Shown piece after piece: positions 17,192 to 25,985 of a DNA stretch of 40,290 bases (within the stretch, counting starts at the first letter, position 1; the number at the start of each line of letters is the position of its first letter). The position numbers and the translations under genes were made by a program. Location: contig DUPH01000087.1 in assembly GCA_012838435.1 (NCBI GenBank), forward strand, positions 1 through 40,290. The letters run 5' to 3'. Source of the DNA: Lentisphaerota bacterium (GTDB taxonomy: Bacteria; Verrucomicrobiota; Kiritimatiellia; RFP12; UBA1067). The notes beneath the pieces are model-generated. The model searched no databases. It saw only the letters and a list, made by a program, of their open reading frames with translations, and had not been told where the DNA came from.

Positions 17192-17952
17192 GATTCCTGC
17201 TCCTGCTTAGACCGCACCGTTTCCGCGCACGGCGTCCCCGACTCCACGCTGCCAAAACGGCGATCGCGTACGGCATAAGCCGCTAGCGCCGCCTGGAAAT
17301 CCGCCTCCCGGAAATCCGGCCACAGCACTGGGGTCACGTAGAACTCGCTGTAGGCGCACTGCCACAGCAAAAAATTACTGATGCGCAACTCGCCGCTCGT
17401 GCGGATGATCAGATCCGGGTCCGGCACGTCCGGCGCATCGAGGCGCGCGGCCACGACAGCCTCGTCGACCTCTTCCGGCGCGAGCGTTCCAGCCTTGACC
17501 TCTTCGGCAATGCGCCGCGCGGCACGTGCCAATTCGCTACGTCCACTGTAGCTGAGCGCGACGATGAGCTGGCGGTCGAACGTGGCGGTCGCGCGTTCGA
17601 TACGTGCCAGCGCCTGCTGCAATGAGCTTGAGAGGTCTTCGCGCCGTCCGATCACACGCAAACGCACCCGGCGCTCGATCATCTCGCGCTCGTACTTGTC
17701 AATGAACGTGCGGAGCAATGTCATCAACCCCGACACCTCCGCCTGTGGACGCGACCAATTTTCGGTGCTGAAGGCATAAAGCGTGAGGTAATTGATCCCG
17801 GCATCACGGCAGTAATCGAGCACACAACGTACCGTCTCGGCACCGGCCTCATGTCCGGCGAGGCGCGGCTTTCCGCGCTGCCTGGCCCAGCGACCGTTGC
17901 CATCCATGATGATGGCAACATGCGCTGGCACTCTATTGGCTGGTTTTTCCAC
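17188..17952 (-). CDS. uppS: Isoprenyl (undecaprenyl) diphosphate synthase
   Basis: This cis-prenyltransferase makes the lipid carrier for peptidoglycan and polysaccharide synthesis. The 254 residues include IIMDGNGRWARQRG with catalytic D17, GHEAGAETVR, and YAFSTENWSRP. Near the end are DLIIRTSGELRISNFLLWQ and EFYVTPVLWPDF, the signature of the family. The product carrier would serve the WecA-like enzyme encoded at 22225. It overlaps cdsA by 4 bases and follows purA by 58 bases. Confidence 0.96.
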   Translation of the reverse strand: MEKPANRVPAHVAIIMDGNGRWARQRGKPRLAGHEAGAETVRCVLDYCRDAGINYLTLYAFSTENWSRPQAEVSGLMTLLRTFIDKYEREMIERRVRLRVIGRREDLSSSLQQALARIERATATFDRQLIVALSYSGRSELARAARRIAEEVKAGTLAPEEVDEAVVAARLDAPDVPDPDLIIRTSGELRISNFLLWQCAYSEFYVTPVLWPDFREADFQAALAAYAVRDRRFGSVESGTPCAETVRSKQEQES

Positions 17953-18010
17953 CGTGCGACTTCCCGCCTTCCGCGTTTATGCGTTGAGGGTCCGCCCATC
18001 TCTTTAGTTT

Positions 18011-19291
18011 TTACAACCCGAGGCGCAACGTGGTCTCACGCGCCGGCCCAACAGAGAGGATGCCCAATCGGCCGCCGATCAGCGATACCAGGCGCTCAAC
18101 GTAGGCGCGCGCCTTAATCGGAAGCTCCTCGTAACGCGTGCAGGTACTGGTCGATGTCATCCAACCCGGCATCTCCTCATAAACCGGCGTACAGCGCTCC
18201 AGAGTACTCAGATCCGCTGGGAAGGTCTCATAGCGTACACCGTCGTCGCGCTCGTATGCGGTACAGATTTTGATGGTCGGCAGTTCGTCCAGCACGTCCA
18301 ACTTGGTCATAGCCCAGAAATCTACGCCGTTGACCATGGCGGAGTAACGGCCCACGACCGCGTCAAACCAGCCGCAACGCCGGGGACGTCCGGTGGTCGT
18401 GCCGAACTCGCCACCCTTCTGGCGCAGATGCTCGCCGGTAGCGTCGGTCAATTCGGTGGGGAACGGTCCCGCGCCGACGCGCGTCGTGTAGCACTTGATC
18501 ACGCCAACCACCCGGTCTATCCTGCGCGGCGAAAGCCCCGAGCCCGTGCAGGCACCGCCAGCCGAAGGATTGGACGATGTCACAAAGGGATAGGTTCCGA
18601 AATCGATGTCCAGCATGGTGCCCTGCGCACCTTCCATTAAAATGCTCTTGCCGGCACGGTCAGCGGCATTCACAAGTGCCACCGTGTCCGCGATGTAGGG
18701 CTTCAGCGTCTCAGCCGCCTGCGTGTAGGCCGATACCGTCTCCTGCACGTCCAGCGTCGGCGCGCCCCGGCTTGCGAGGATCGTGTTCGCTTCTTCAACC
18801 CCGGACCGGACCTGATCCAGAAACCGGGGGCTCAGCATTTCGCCAACACGCAGGCCGACGCGGCTCATTTTGGAACCGTAGGCCGGTCCGATACCGCGCC
18901 CCGTGGTGCCAATCTTACGCTCTTGCGAACGGCGCGCCTCGTCGGCCGCATCCAATGCACGATGCCAACGCATCACCATGTGTGTGCGGTCGCTGATCGC
19001 CAGGCGGCCTTGCAAATCAAAGCCCCGCGCTTGCAAGCCTTCGATCTCCTGAATCAGGTCGAAGGGATCCATCACCACACCGTTGCCAATCACGCACTGT
19101 TTGTCGGGATGCAGGATACCGGAAGGGATCAGATGCAGGACATACTTCTCGCCCTCCGCAATCACGGTGTGCCCGGCGTTGCTACCGCCTTGAAACCGTA
19201 CAACCACATCCGCCTGTGACGTCAGGACATCAATCACCTTGCCCTTACCTTCGTCACCCCACTGCGCACCCACCAAAATCGTATTCGGCAT
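18011..19291 (-). CDS. purA: Adenylosuccinate synthetase
   Basis: PurA condenses IMP and aspartate with GTP in AMP synthesis. The 426-residue protein begins MPNTILVGAQWGDEGKGK with catalytic D13; H41 lies in NAGHTVI. IGTTGRGIGPAY and the GTP-site segment near the C-terminus are present. The ATG at 19291 is preferred to a TTG four codons upstream because GGGAG lies 5 bases before it. It follows the second ATPase gene by 30 bases, with no clear promoter in the gap, and heads the uppS-cdsA-dxr-rseP cluster. Confidence 0.96.
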   Translation of the reverse strand: MPNTILVGAQWGDEGKGKVIDVLTSQADVVVRFQGGSNAGHTVIAEGEKYVLHLIPSGILHPDKQCVIGNGVVMDPFDLIQEIEGLQARGFDLQGRLAISDRTHMVMRWHRALDAADEARRSQERKIGTTGRGIGPAYGSKMSRVGLRVGEMLSPRFLDQVRSGVEEANTILASRGAPTLDVQETVSAYTQAAETLKPYIADTVALVNAADRAGKSILMEGAQGTMLDIDFGTYPFVTSSNPSAGGACTGSGLSPRRIDRVVGVIKCYTTRVGAGPFPTELTDATGEHLRQKGGEFGTTTGRPRRCGWFDAVVGRYSAMVNGVDFWAMTKLDVLDELPTIKICTAYERDDGVRYETFPADLSTLERCTPVYEEMPGWMTSTSTCTRYEELPIKARAYVERLVSLIGGRLGILSVGPARETTLRLGL

Positions 19292-19321
19292 AAAAACTCC
19301 CAATGAACGGTCTACCGGCCG

Positions 19322-20722
19322 CTATAGCCTTTTGTGAACAACAGCCGTAGAGTGTACCCTATTCTGTGCGGTCGGGGCAACCTTTCGCTGCACCTTTCGC
19401 TGCACCTCTGCACCTTTCGCTGCACCTTTCGCTGCATCATGTTCCAGCAGCCAGCGCCAGAGTGGCACGATGCGGACACCATCGCGCTCGCCTTCCTCGT
19501 TCCATGTGACCAGCGTGCGTCCGGCTTTCGGATGCAAGGGCAGGGCGTCAGCCAGCCCTCGGAATTCCCTGGCGGCAGTCTCTGCGTCCGCCAGCGACCA
19601 GCACGCCTGCACGAATTGCCATCCGTCTCCGTCTTTATAGACAAAGTCGACGCCGGTCTTCTGCGGTGTCACGACATAATCCGGACAAAAACCGCCGGCT
19701 CTCAACGTCGTGAAGACCACGCCTTCAAGCGCCGCGCCCCTGTCGCCCGTGATCCCCGAAGAGAAGGCCCGACACAACCCCGTGTCAGCAGCATATACCT
19801 TTTTTGGATTGACCTGCCTCCGGTTCAATGACCGGTCATGTACTTCCACAGGAAAGCAGAAAAAGGCATCATGCAGATGATCCAGTACGTCGAACAACAA
19901 ATTCTTGCCGCACGCGATGCCTGCCTGCGAAAACGTCGCCGCAAGCCGCGTCACGCTCAAAAGCTGTCCGGGATTCTGCACGATGTGACGCGCAAGAGCC
20001 TTTACCGCCGCATAGTTCCCCAACCCGTGCCGTTCGATCACGTCACGCAGGATCACCACGTCCGCATATTCCTGAAGCACTGTCCGCCAGATGTCCTCTT
20101 CGCATTTCTGGACTTCAGGAAACCCCCCCGTGCGCAGGTAACCTTCCGCCGCCTTCGCCAGCGCGTAACGGTCGCGGTCGCCGTAGACCGACCGCTCCGG
20201 CACATGCACGTCCTGAAATCGGCAGTACTCGCAGAATGACAACGGGAACACCTCGGTAGCCAGCGACCGCCCGCGCATGGCCGTACCGATCTCCCGGCTT
20301 AAAAGCTTCGCCGAAGAGCCGGTCAGCATGACCTCCACCCGCTCATTGTCTAGAATGCGCCGGATGAACAGTTCCCACTGGTCGACTCGCTGGATCTCGT
20401 CGAAGAAAAACCAGCAGGTCTGTTCCTTGAGCGCAGGATTGGCACCGTAAAAAGCTTCGACAATCCACTGCAGGTCGCCTACCCGCACATGCGCAAGGCG
20501 GTCGTCCTCAAAATTCAGATATAGCAGCCGCTCGCGCGCCACCCCCGCGGCCAACAGCTCGCGCATGGTCTGAAAACAGAGCGATGTCTTACCTGTCCGC
20601 CGCATGCCGGTCAGCACGGAAACCTTACCCGCCATCTTTTTAATGCAGATATCACGCGGCACCGTCTCGGGTATCCGCCGCGTCAACGCCTCGCCCACCA
20701 GCCTTTCAATCACCGTTCTCAT
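19322..20722 (-). CDS. AAA-family ATPase with DUF4143-type domain, second copy
   Basis: A 466-residue member of the same family as the protein at 321-1583 but clearly diverged. Walker A is GMRRTGKT (39-46), NFEDDR lies near 70-75, and Walker B is FFFDEIQ around 105-111. A sensor-like TGSSAKLLSREIG follows. GVDFVY in the C-terminal part corresponds to the EVDF motif of DUF4143. The start at 20722 follows a TTGAAA-N18-TATATT promoter whose -10 box ends 6 bases before the ATG, suggesting a leaderless mRNA. The last 40 or so residues are low complexity (AAKGAAKGAEVQRKVQRKV), encoded by a 12-base tandem repeat. Cellular role unknown. Confidence 0.85.
   Translation of the reverse strand: MRTVIERLVGEALTRRIPETVPRDICIKKMAGKVSVLTGMRRTGKTSLCFQTMRELLAAGVARERLLYLNFEDDRLAHVRVGDLQWIVEAFYGANPALKEQTCWFFFDEIQRVDQWELFIRRILDNERVEVMLTGSSAKLLSREIGTAMRGRSLATEVFPLSFCEYCRFQDVHVPERSVYGDRDRYALAKAAEGYLRTGGFPEVQKCEEDIWRTVLQEYADVVILRDVIERHGLGNYAAVKALARHIVQNPGQLLSVTRLAATFSQAGIACGKNLLFDVLDHLHDAFFCFPVEVHDRSLNRRQVNPKKVYAADTGLCRAFSSGITGDRGAALEGVVFTTLRAGGFCPDYVVTPQKTGVDFVYKDGDGWQFVQACWSLADAETAAREFRGLADALPLHPKAGRTLVTWNEEGERDGVRIVPLWRWLLEHDAAKGAAKGAEVQRKVQRKVAPTAQNRVHSTAVVHKRL
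19381..19434. repeat. 12-base tandem repeat in the ATPase C-terminus
   Basis: The unit GCACCTTTCGCT occurs four to five times, once shortened to 8 bases (GCACCTCT). Because the short unit is not a multiple of 3, the two halves are translated in different phases. It extends the ATPase past its DUF4143-type domain. Confidence 0.75.
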
Positions 20723-20728
20723 GGTGAC

Positions 20729-20758
20729 AATATATCTCTCTTTCAGGTACGGTTTCAA
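20729..20758 (-). promoter_or_regulatory. Candidate leaderless promoter of the second ATPase
   Basis: On the minus strand TTGAAA (20758-20753) is followed after 18 bases by TATATT (20734-20729). The ATG begins 6 bases later, where transcription would start, and no Shine-Dalgarno lies between. Confidence 0.5.
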
Positions 20759-20759
20759 G

Positions 20760-21020
20760 CAAAACCGTCTTTTTTTGAAAGATACTTTTTCCGCCGCCGC
20801 GCTGCGAGTATCCCTGCGGGGCACAGCCGCGCTGCGCGCGGAAGGGCTCTTTTCTGGGCTGTCTCCTCGCACACCACCATTGCATGTCCTGTGCGCTCCC
20901 GACGCTCGCCCTCCCGCCCGTTTTTACACTCATCATTGCGACCAGCCCTGCCTCCTAAAAAAACTCTGCGTCTCTGCGTCTCTGCGTTAAAAATCGAGCA
21001 TCGCCCTCTCAAAGACCTCG
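20760..21020. repeat. Intergenic region with TCTCTGCG repeat
   Basis: No gene is supported. 20965-20986 has three tandem units of TCTCTGCG, also present in shorter form at about 11168-11185 and distantly near 28155. The rest is GC-rich, with CGCGCTGCG motifs near 20800-20840, and has no clear structure. Confidence 0.6.
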
Positions 21021-21025
21021 TCGTT

Positions 21026-21808
21026 TTAGGAGCGGCCCCGGATCTTTCCTGTGACCAGATACGCGCGGTACGCCCAGTATCCGATAAGCTCCTTCTGGAC
21101 TGCTGAACTCTTGTTGAGACAGTCGGCTGTCGGCAAATAATAGGTTAAGCATGAAGGGGAGAGCATGCCGCGCGTCGACAGTGCTTCGTAGTCCGTGGCG
21201 GCCGGTATCGCCTCCACACCCATGTGTTTGAAAACCAGCAGCGAACGCCGCATGTGCCACGCCGAGGTGACCAGAAGGACGCGTTTGGCTTTGATCTCCT
21301 TGAGCTTTTCGCGCGTGAACAGGCTGTTTTGATAGGTGTTTTTGCTGTCGGTCTCCAGCACGATTTTATCTGCAGGCACCTTGAGATCAATCAGGAACCG
21401 GCGCATGCCGGGGCCCTCGCCGACGCCCGAAAAAAGGATCAACGGCGCTCGACCCGCATGGTAACAGCGCGCCGCGTGCCAGCCGCGGTCAGCCGCAGTG
21501 GTCAGATCGGCATCGGGCGTCAGGTGCGTCGGCGATTTGATGCCGCCGCCCAGTACGACGATTGCGTCGGCGCGCGGCAACGACTCCGGCTTGGCCGGGG
21601 GATAGGCCCGCTCCAACGCGCCGCCGATCAGAATGAAGAACCACGGCGACGCCCAGACCCACAGCCACACCACCGACAGCGCCAACGCCCACAGGCCGCG
21701 CCGCAGATGATCACGCCATACCCAGTAGCCGCCCAGCAGCACGCCGAACACCGCCAGCGTCAACGGGCTCAAAAACCAAGTGATGAACTTCATCAAATTG
21801 AATAACAC
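21026..21808 (-). CDS. DUF218 (YdcF/ElyC/SanA-like) membrane protein
   Basis: A 260-residue protein with two N-terminal membrane helices (about 7-30 and 38-60) followed by a DUF218 domain facing the periplasm. Family motifs are DAIVVLGGGI, LILFSGVGEG, ETDSKNTYQN and LLVTSAWHMRRS. ElyC of this family affects envelope and undecaprenyl-carrier metabolism in Escherichia coli; that link is known from the family, not shown here. It starts 3 bases after yjbQ and is the last gene of the polysaccharide operon, which fits a role in carrier handling. Confidence 0.88.
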   Translation of the reverse strand: MLFNLMKFITWFLSPLTLAVFGVLLGGYWVWRDHLRRGLWALALSVVWLWVWASPWFFILIGGALERAYPPAKPESLPRADAIVVLGGGIKSPTHLTPDADLTTAADRGWHAARCYHAGRAPLILFSGVGEGPGMRRFLIDLKVPADKIVLETDSKNTYQNSLFTREKLKEIKAKRVLLVTSAWHMRRSLLVFKHMGVEAIPAATDYEALSTRGMLSPSCLTYYLPTADCLNKSSAVQKELIGYWAYRAYLVTGKIRGRS

Positions 21809-21811
21809 GGT

Positions 21812-22228
21812 CTACTCCCCGATGATCTTGACCAGTACGCGCTTGTTACGCAACCCGTCGAATTCACCGTAAAAAATCTGCTCCCACGGCCCGAAGTCCA
21901 GCCGACCTTCGGTCACCGCCACGACCACCTCGCGGCCCATAATCTGCCGTTTCAGATGCGCATCGGCGTTGTCCTCCGCGCCGTTGTGCGCGTACTGGCT
22001 GTGCGGCTTTTCCGGCGCCAACTGCTCCAGCCAGTGCTCGAAATCGGCGTGCAGCCCTCGTTCATCATCGTTGATAAACACACTTGCCGTAATGTGCATG
22101 GCGTTGACCAGACAGAGTCCTTCACGGATTCCGCTCTCACGCAGGCACGCATCCACTTCCGGCGTGATGTTAATGTACGCCCGTCGGCTCGGCGCCTTGA
22201 ACCACAACTCCTTGCGAAAACTTTTCAT
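21812..22228 (-). CDS. yjbQ: YjbQ family protein (UPF0047)
   Basis: A 138-residue protein of the YjbQ/UPF0047 family, small beta-rich proteins reported to have weak thiamine-phosphate synthase activity; the true role is unsettled. Family segments seen are [44 protein letters not shown] and [18 protein letters not shown], including the conserved His and Asp residues. The ATG overlaps the stop of the upstream WecA-like gene (ATGA) and has AAGGAGG upstream. Its place in the polysaccharide operon may be incidental. Confidence 0.92.
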   Translation of the reverse strand: MKSFRKELWFKAPSRRAYINITPEVDACLRESGIREGLCLVNAMHITASVFINDDERGLHADFEHWLEQLAPEKPHSQYAHNGAEDNADAHLKRQIMGREVVVAVTEGRLDFGPWEQIFYGEFDGLRNKRVLVKIIGE

Positions 22229-24180
22229 TTCTCATCCTCCTTCTCATGCTGCGTCTGTGGTGCGGCTTTCGCCTCGCACAACAATTTCTCCTCACACGCC
22301 CAAAGCAGCACGCACAAACCCGCCTCGCTCAGCACGCGCACCACATGCGCTTGTTTCGCTTCGTCCATCAGGCAGGTGATAATTACGCCATCTACCTGCT
22401 GCTGGGGCAACCACTCGTCTAAGCGGTCGAAACCGCCGATCACCCGGTGTCCGGAGATGATCCGACCGCGCAGGTTGATGTCATCATCGATGATCCCAAT
22501 AATGACCCGATCGTTCAATCCGGGGCGCACCCGCAACTCTCGCAGATAGCTTCTGAAGCGGATGCCGCCTCCGTAGGCCAGCAGGCGTTTCACGTCGGGC
22601 TTCTTGAACAGGATCTTCCGTTCCAAAGACTGTGTCAGGCCACTCACGCTGTCGCGCCACAGGCGGATCGCACACAGCGGAATCATAGCTTGTGTGCCGA
22701 ATAACAGCGTAAAGCGGCCCACATGCGGATGCTCCGCGCTGAACAGCCAAACCAGTCCGGCACCGATGGCGGCTCCCGCCGCCACGGCCACGCCGAGAAT
22801 CGCAAAATCGCGGATCTGCGCCCGCGACCAGACACGCTGATAGACCTTCGCCACCACCAGCAGCACAAACACCGGCACCACATAACGCGGCAGGTCGGAA
22901 AGGAATGCCGCGCGGGAAAGCGGCAACCCCGTCTCCCAGCGCGCCAGCACCCACACCCCGCACAGCAGCAGCACGTCCAATACGATATAGCACGGCACCA
23001 GTAGCCCTTGACGTATCGTTTTTCGCGTGCCAGAGAGCAACCGCCCCGTATCCCACAGTTCCACGCTCTCCAGGTGGCGCGCCACCACCGCAATCGCCAC
23101 CACGAATGCGATCAGGAAAAGCCCCGGCGCACGCCCCTTCAGCAACGTGCCGATCAGCCCGAGCGCCACCAGTGCCACGCTTATCGTGTAGAGCATCACC
23201 GCCACGCTGCGCTGATTCATCGTCTGGCGCAGCAGCCGGTGGTGCAGATGGTCGCGGTCAGGCTGCATCACCCGCACACGGCCGCCCATTCCTCTGAGCG
23301 GCTGCGGCATCAGCGATCTGACCGACCGCCGCCAGATCGCCAGCATCGTATCGAAAATCGGTACGCCCATCGCCAGCAGCGGCATCCCAAGCGACGCCAC
23401 CAACTCTTTGCGCGAGCCGCTCACTAACGGCAACGTCGCAATACATAGCCCCAGAAACATGCTACCCGAATCGCCAAGAAACACGGTAGCGGGATGGAAG
23501 TTATAGCGCAAAAACCCTAGACACGCACCGCACAACACCAAATAGGGCAGCGTTGCTGACGAGTTTCCGGTGAACAGCAGCGCGCCCGCCAAGCCCGCCG
23601 AAGCGATCACCGCCAGCCCCGTCGCCAGCCCGTCCATGCCGTCAATCAGATTGAACGCATTCACCGCCCCGACAATCCACAGCACCGTGACCAGACAATC
23701 CAGCCACGGCGGGAACGCCACCACGATTCCGCCCACATGCACCCCGGATGCATACAGGATCAGTGCCACCGCCGTCTGCCCGGCCAGCTTGACCATCGGG
23801 CGCATGCCGAATTTGTCATCGATGAGACCAATCACCACCAGCAGACCGGACGCCAGCAGAAAGCTCCGCTGCCAGTGGAGAGAAAACTGCTGACTGATCG
23901 GTTCGCCCGTCCATAGGACCAGCAACTCCAATGTCACATAAAAGGCTACAAAGATCGCGAGCCCGCCGCCGCGCGGTATTGGCACCTTGTTGATGCGGCG
24001 CGCACTCGGCTGGTCGACCATCCCGACCTTGCGCGCCGCCTCACGCAGTAGCGGCGTCAGCAGCAGCGAGATCGCCAACGCGCCGCCGAAGGCCGCCGCA
24101 TACTTGACGCCGTCCGTCGCGATGCGCGCGATCACGTTCTCCGACGCCCTAACCCAATCTGTGACCCAATTGACCGTCAT
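22225..24180 (-). CDS. WecA-like phosphoglycosyltransferase fused to a Rossmann (CoA-binding-like) module
   Basis: A 651-residue polytopic protein. The first 350 or so residues are a WecA/MraY-type polyprenyl-phosphate sugar-1-phosphate transferase: [53 protein letters not shown] and the cytosolic [10 protein letters not shown] motif. About 365-490 adds further membrane helices. From about 515 a soluble Rossmann-like part ([37 protein letters not shown]) resembles the N-terminal module of CapD/PglF proteins. Starting at 24180 gives an ATGA overlap with the exosortase gene; the longer open frame upstream is antisense noise. It probably loads the first sugar on undecaprenyl phosphate. Confidence 0.9.
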   Translation of the reverse strand: MTVNWVTDWVRASENVIARIATDGVKYAAAFGGALAISLLLTPLLREAARKVGMVDQPSARRINKVPIPRGGGLAIFVAFYVTLELLVLWTGEPISQQFSLHWQRSFLLASGLLVVIGLIDDKFGMRPMVKLAGQTAVALILYASGVHVGGIVVAFPPWLDCLVTVLWIVGAVNAFNLIDGMDGLATGLAVIASAGLAGALLFTGNSSATLPYLVLCGACLGFLRYNFHPATVFLGDSGSMFLGLCIATLPLVSGSRKELVASLGMPLLAMGVPIFDTMLAIWRRSVRSLMPQPLRGMGGRVRVMQPDRDHLHHRLLRQTMNQRSVAVMLYTISVALVALGLIGTLLKGRAPGLFLIAFVVAIAVVARHLESVELWDTGRLLSGTRKTIRQGLLVPCYIVLDVLLLCGVWVLARWETGLPLSRAAFLSDLPRYVVPVFVLLVVAKVYQRVWSRAQIRDFAILGVAVAAGAAIGAGLVWLFSAEHPHVGRFTLLFGTQAMIPLCAIRLWRDSVSGLTQSLERKILFKKPDVKRLLAYGGGIRFRSYLRELRVRPGLNDRVIIGIIDDDINLRGRIISGHRVIGGFDRLDEWLPQQQVDGVIITCLMDEAKQAHVVRVLSEAGLCVLLWACEEKLLCEAKAAPQTQHEKEDEK

Positions 24181-25985
24181 TCGCCATCCCTGCCTTGTTC
24201 GAGCACGACTTGAGGGTACAACTCGGACAAAAACGCTTCGAACCGTTCGATCCCCTCGGGCGAATCGAGCCCCGACAACACATTCACCGCGATCATGACC
24301 CACCGGTTGATCCGGTTGTGGATCGAGCGGTCCCACACATCCAGCAGGATACGCTCGGCGTGCGAGCAACACTCGCGGTCATGACTCAAAAACCAGTATA
24401 CCAAGCTCATGCGCGCCCCGCCAGAACGTTGCGCGTTGATCCGGCGCACCTCCAAACTCTTTCCGTCAGCCAACTTAAGCGGCACGCGCGCCGCATCCAG
24501 CATCGCGAACCCCTGCGCGGGCAGGCACAACTCCGCGCGGTGGATGCTGTTGCGCTGCCGTCCCCCCACTACCACGCTCACCGCATAGACCAGTCCGTCT
24601 GGCGACCGGTAATTCCGTTTGATGATCACGGTGTCCTTGGGCAGGTCACTCCACTCGCCCAGCGAAACCGACGCCATCTTCCCGCCGCACCTAGGACAAA
24701 CAAAACCCTCTGCCCCGCGCTTTAGCGTCGACTCCTCTGCCATCGCTAAGCATTGCGGATCGTGGCAAAACCACGGCGCCTCGCCCGCAAACTCACCCAC
24801 ACGCGCCGGCAACTCTGACGCCACACACGAGGAGGTGTCAAACACCGGCGGCGGCATCGACAGATTCGCCGCAAACACCGCCAGCACCACCGCACACACC
24901 CCCACCACGATCCCTATTCCCCACCTATCACTTCGACATTCGGCGTTCGGCGTTCGGCGTTCTTCCCGTACAGGCTGTGAGGCTGTAAGGCTGTGAGGCT
25001 GTAAGGCTCTTTCCTTCTGAGTTCTGAGTTCTGAGTTCCGCGTTCCGCGTTTCGCGTCCTCACCACCACCTATTACCTCCCCCCTATTACCTATTACCTC
25101 CTCCTTATTACTTATTACCTCACTACTTATTACCTCTCCCTTCTTCCTTCTCCCCTTAATCCATTCTCCCGCCTGCACCATCAGCAGCACGCCCACCAGA
25201 AACACCACATATCCAGAGTAGTCATGATAGTACCCGGTGGCCACCTGCTGCCCGAACCACGCGGCCACTACGCAGATCGACATGATACGCACCATGTTGC
25301 CGATCATCGCGATCGGCAGCGAGCAGGCGAAGAGCAGCCACTTGCGCCATGTTTCCCGCAACGTAAAATGGGCATATGCCGCCGTGAGAGCCATCATCGC
25401 GAACAGCGAGCGGATACCGCTACACGGATCCGCCACATCTACATTGAACTCGGCACCGGGCACCCGCGAATAGAGCGCCGTACCCGACCGCTCCACCGCC
25501 AGCCCCACACCGTTCAGCAGGCCAGTCGCGAGCGACGTCGAAAAGATACGTAGATGGATCGTGAAAAAATCGAGGAAAGACGACACCGGGATCGTGAAGC
25601 ACAGAAACGCCGCCGGAAAGCGCATCAGCCGCTCTACGCCGCGTCCCCAGAAGGCGTACGGCAACGCCCACACCAGACCGATGAACGACACCTGCTCCAT
25701 GCGCGACTGCCCGCCACGCCCGCCGAACCAGGCAATCACCAGAAAAACCATCACCCATGCCACGCCCACCAGACTCGGCGCCCCCGCCGCCGCCCGTAGC
25801 GCGTCGCGCTGCCGCCACAGCACCGCCAAGCTGACGAACGGCACCAGCCAGCCATGCGACATGTCCTCGATTGGAGACGCGAACATCACCATCGTGAAGT
25901 CGAACATGTAGCGGTAGTTGAACACCGCCGCCACTGCGATCAGCGCCAACGCCGCCCACCGTATCCAGTTGAGCCGCTTCGTCAC
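24177..25985 (-). CDS. Exosortase fused to EpsI domain
   Basis: A 602-residue fusion. Residues 1-275 are an eight-helix exosortase with the predicted triad C188 (ADPCSGIRSL), R233 (NMVRI) and H254 (YYHDYSG). Residues about 283-352 are a linker encoded by short tandem repeats. After one more helix comes an EpsI domain (TVIIKRNYRS, GGRQRNSIHRAELCLPAQGF). Within it, C407, C412, C430 and C433 (CPRCGG) form a probable zinc ribbon. Exosortases cut C-terminal sorting signals of exported proteins in bacteria with exopolysaccharide loci. The start is GTG at 25985, overlapping the capD TGA (GTGA) with GGAGG upstream. No protein with a recognisable sorting tail was found in this window. Confidence 0.92.
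   Translation of the reverse strand: MTKRLNWIRWAALALIAVAAVFNYRYMFDFTMVMFASPIEDMSHGWLVPFVSLAVLWRQRDALRAAAGAPSLVGVAWVMVFLVIAWFGGRGGQSRMEQVSFIGLVWALPYAFWGRGVERLMRFPAAFLCFTIPVSSFLDFFTIHLRIFSTSLATGLLNGVGLAVERSGTALYSRVPGAEFNVDVADPCSGIRSLFAMMALTAAYAHFTLRETWRKWLLFACSLPIAMIGNMVRIMSICVVAAWFGQQVATGYYHDYSGYVVFLVGVLLMVQAGEWIKGRRKKGEVISSEVISNKEEVIGNRGEVIGGGEDAKRGTRNSELRTQKERALQPHSLTASQPVREERRTPNAECRSDRWGIGIVVGVCAVVLAVFAANLSMPPPVFDTSSCVASELPARVGEFAGEAPWFCHDPQCLAMAEESTLKRGAEGFVCPRCGGKMASVSLGEWSDLPKDTVIIKRNYRSPDGLVYAVSVVVGGRQRNSIHRAELCLPAQGFAMLDAARVPLKLADGKSLEVRRINAQRSGGARMSLVYWFLSHDRECCSHAERILLDVWDRSIHNRINRWVMIAVNVLSGLDSPEGIERFEAFLSELYPQVVLEQGRDGE
24930..25139 (-). repeat. In-frame repeat array inside the exosortase-EpsI gene
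   Basis: This stretch holds heptamers of the TATTACC type (about 25070-25139), heptamers of the GAGTTCT type (about 25015-25050), 8-base GGCTGTGA/GGCTGTAA units (about 24972-25008) and GGCGTTC units (about 24938-24962). Translated, it gives 7-residue echoes such as EVISNKE and EVIGNRG. The same units are intergenic elsewhere in the window. Confidence 0.85.

Noticed and set aside
24181-24372. 64-residue N-terminal extension of the WecA-like protein
   Set aside because: It lies wholly inside the exosortase-EpsI gene in another frame; the ATGA overlap at 24180 is the natural start.
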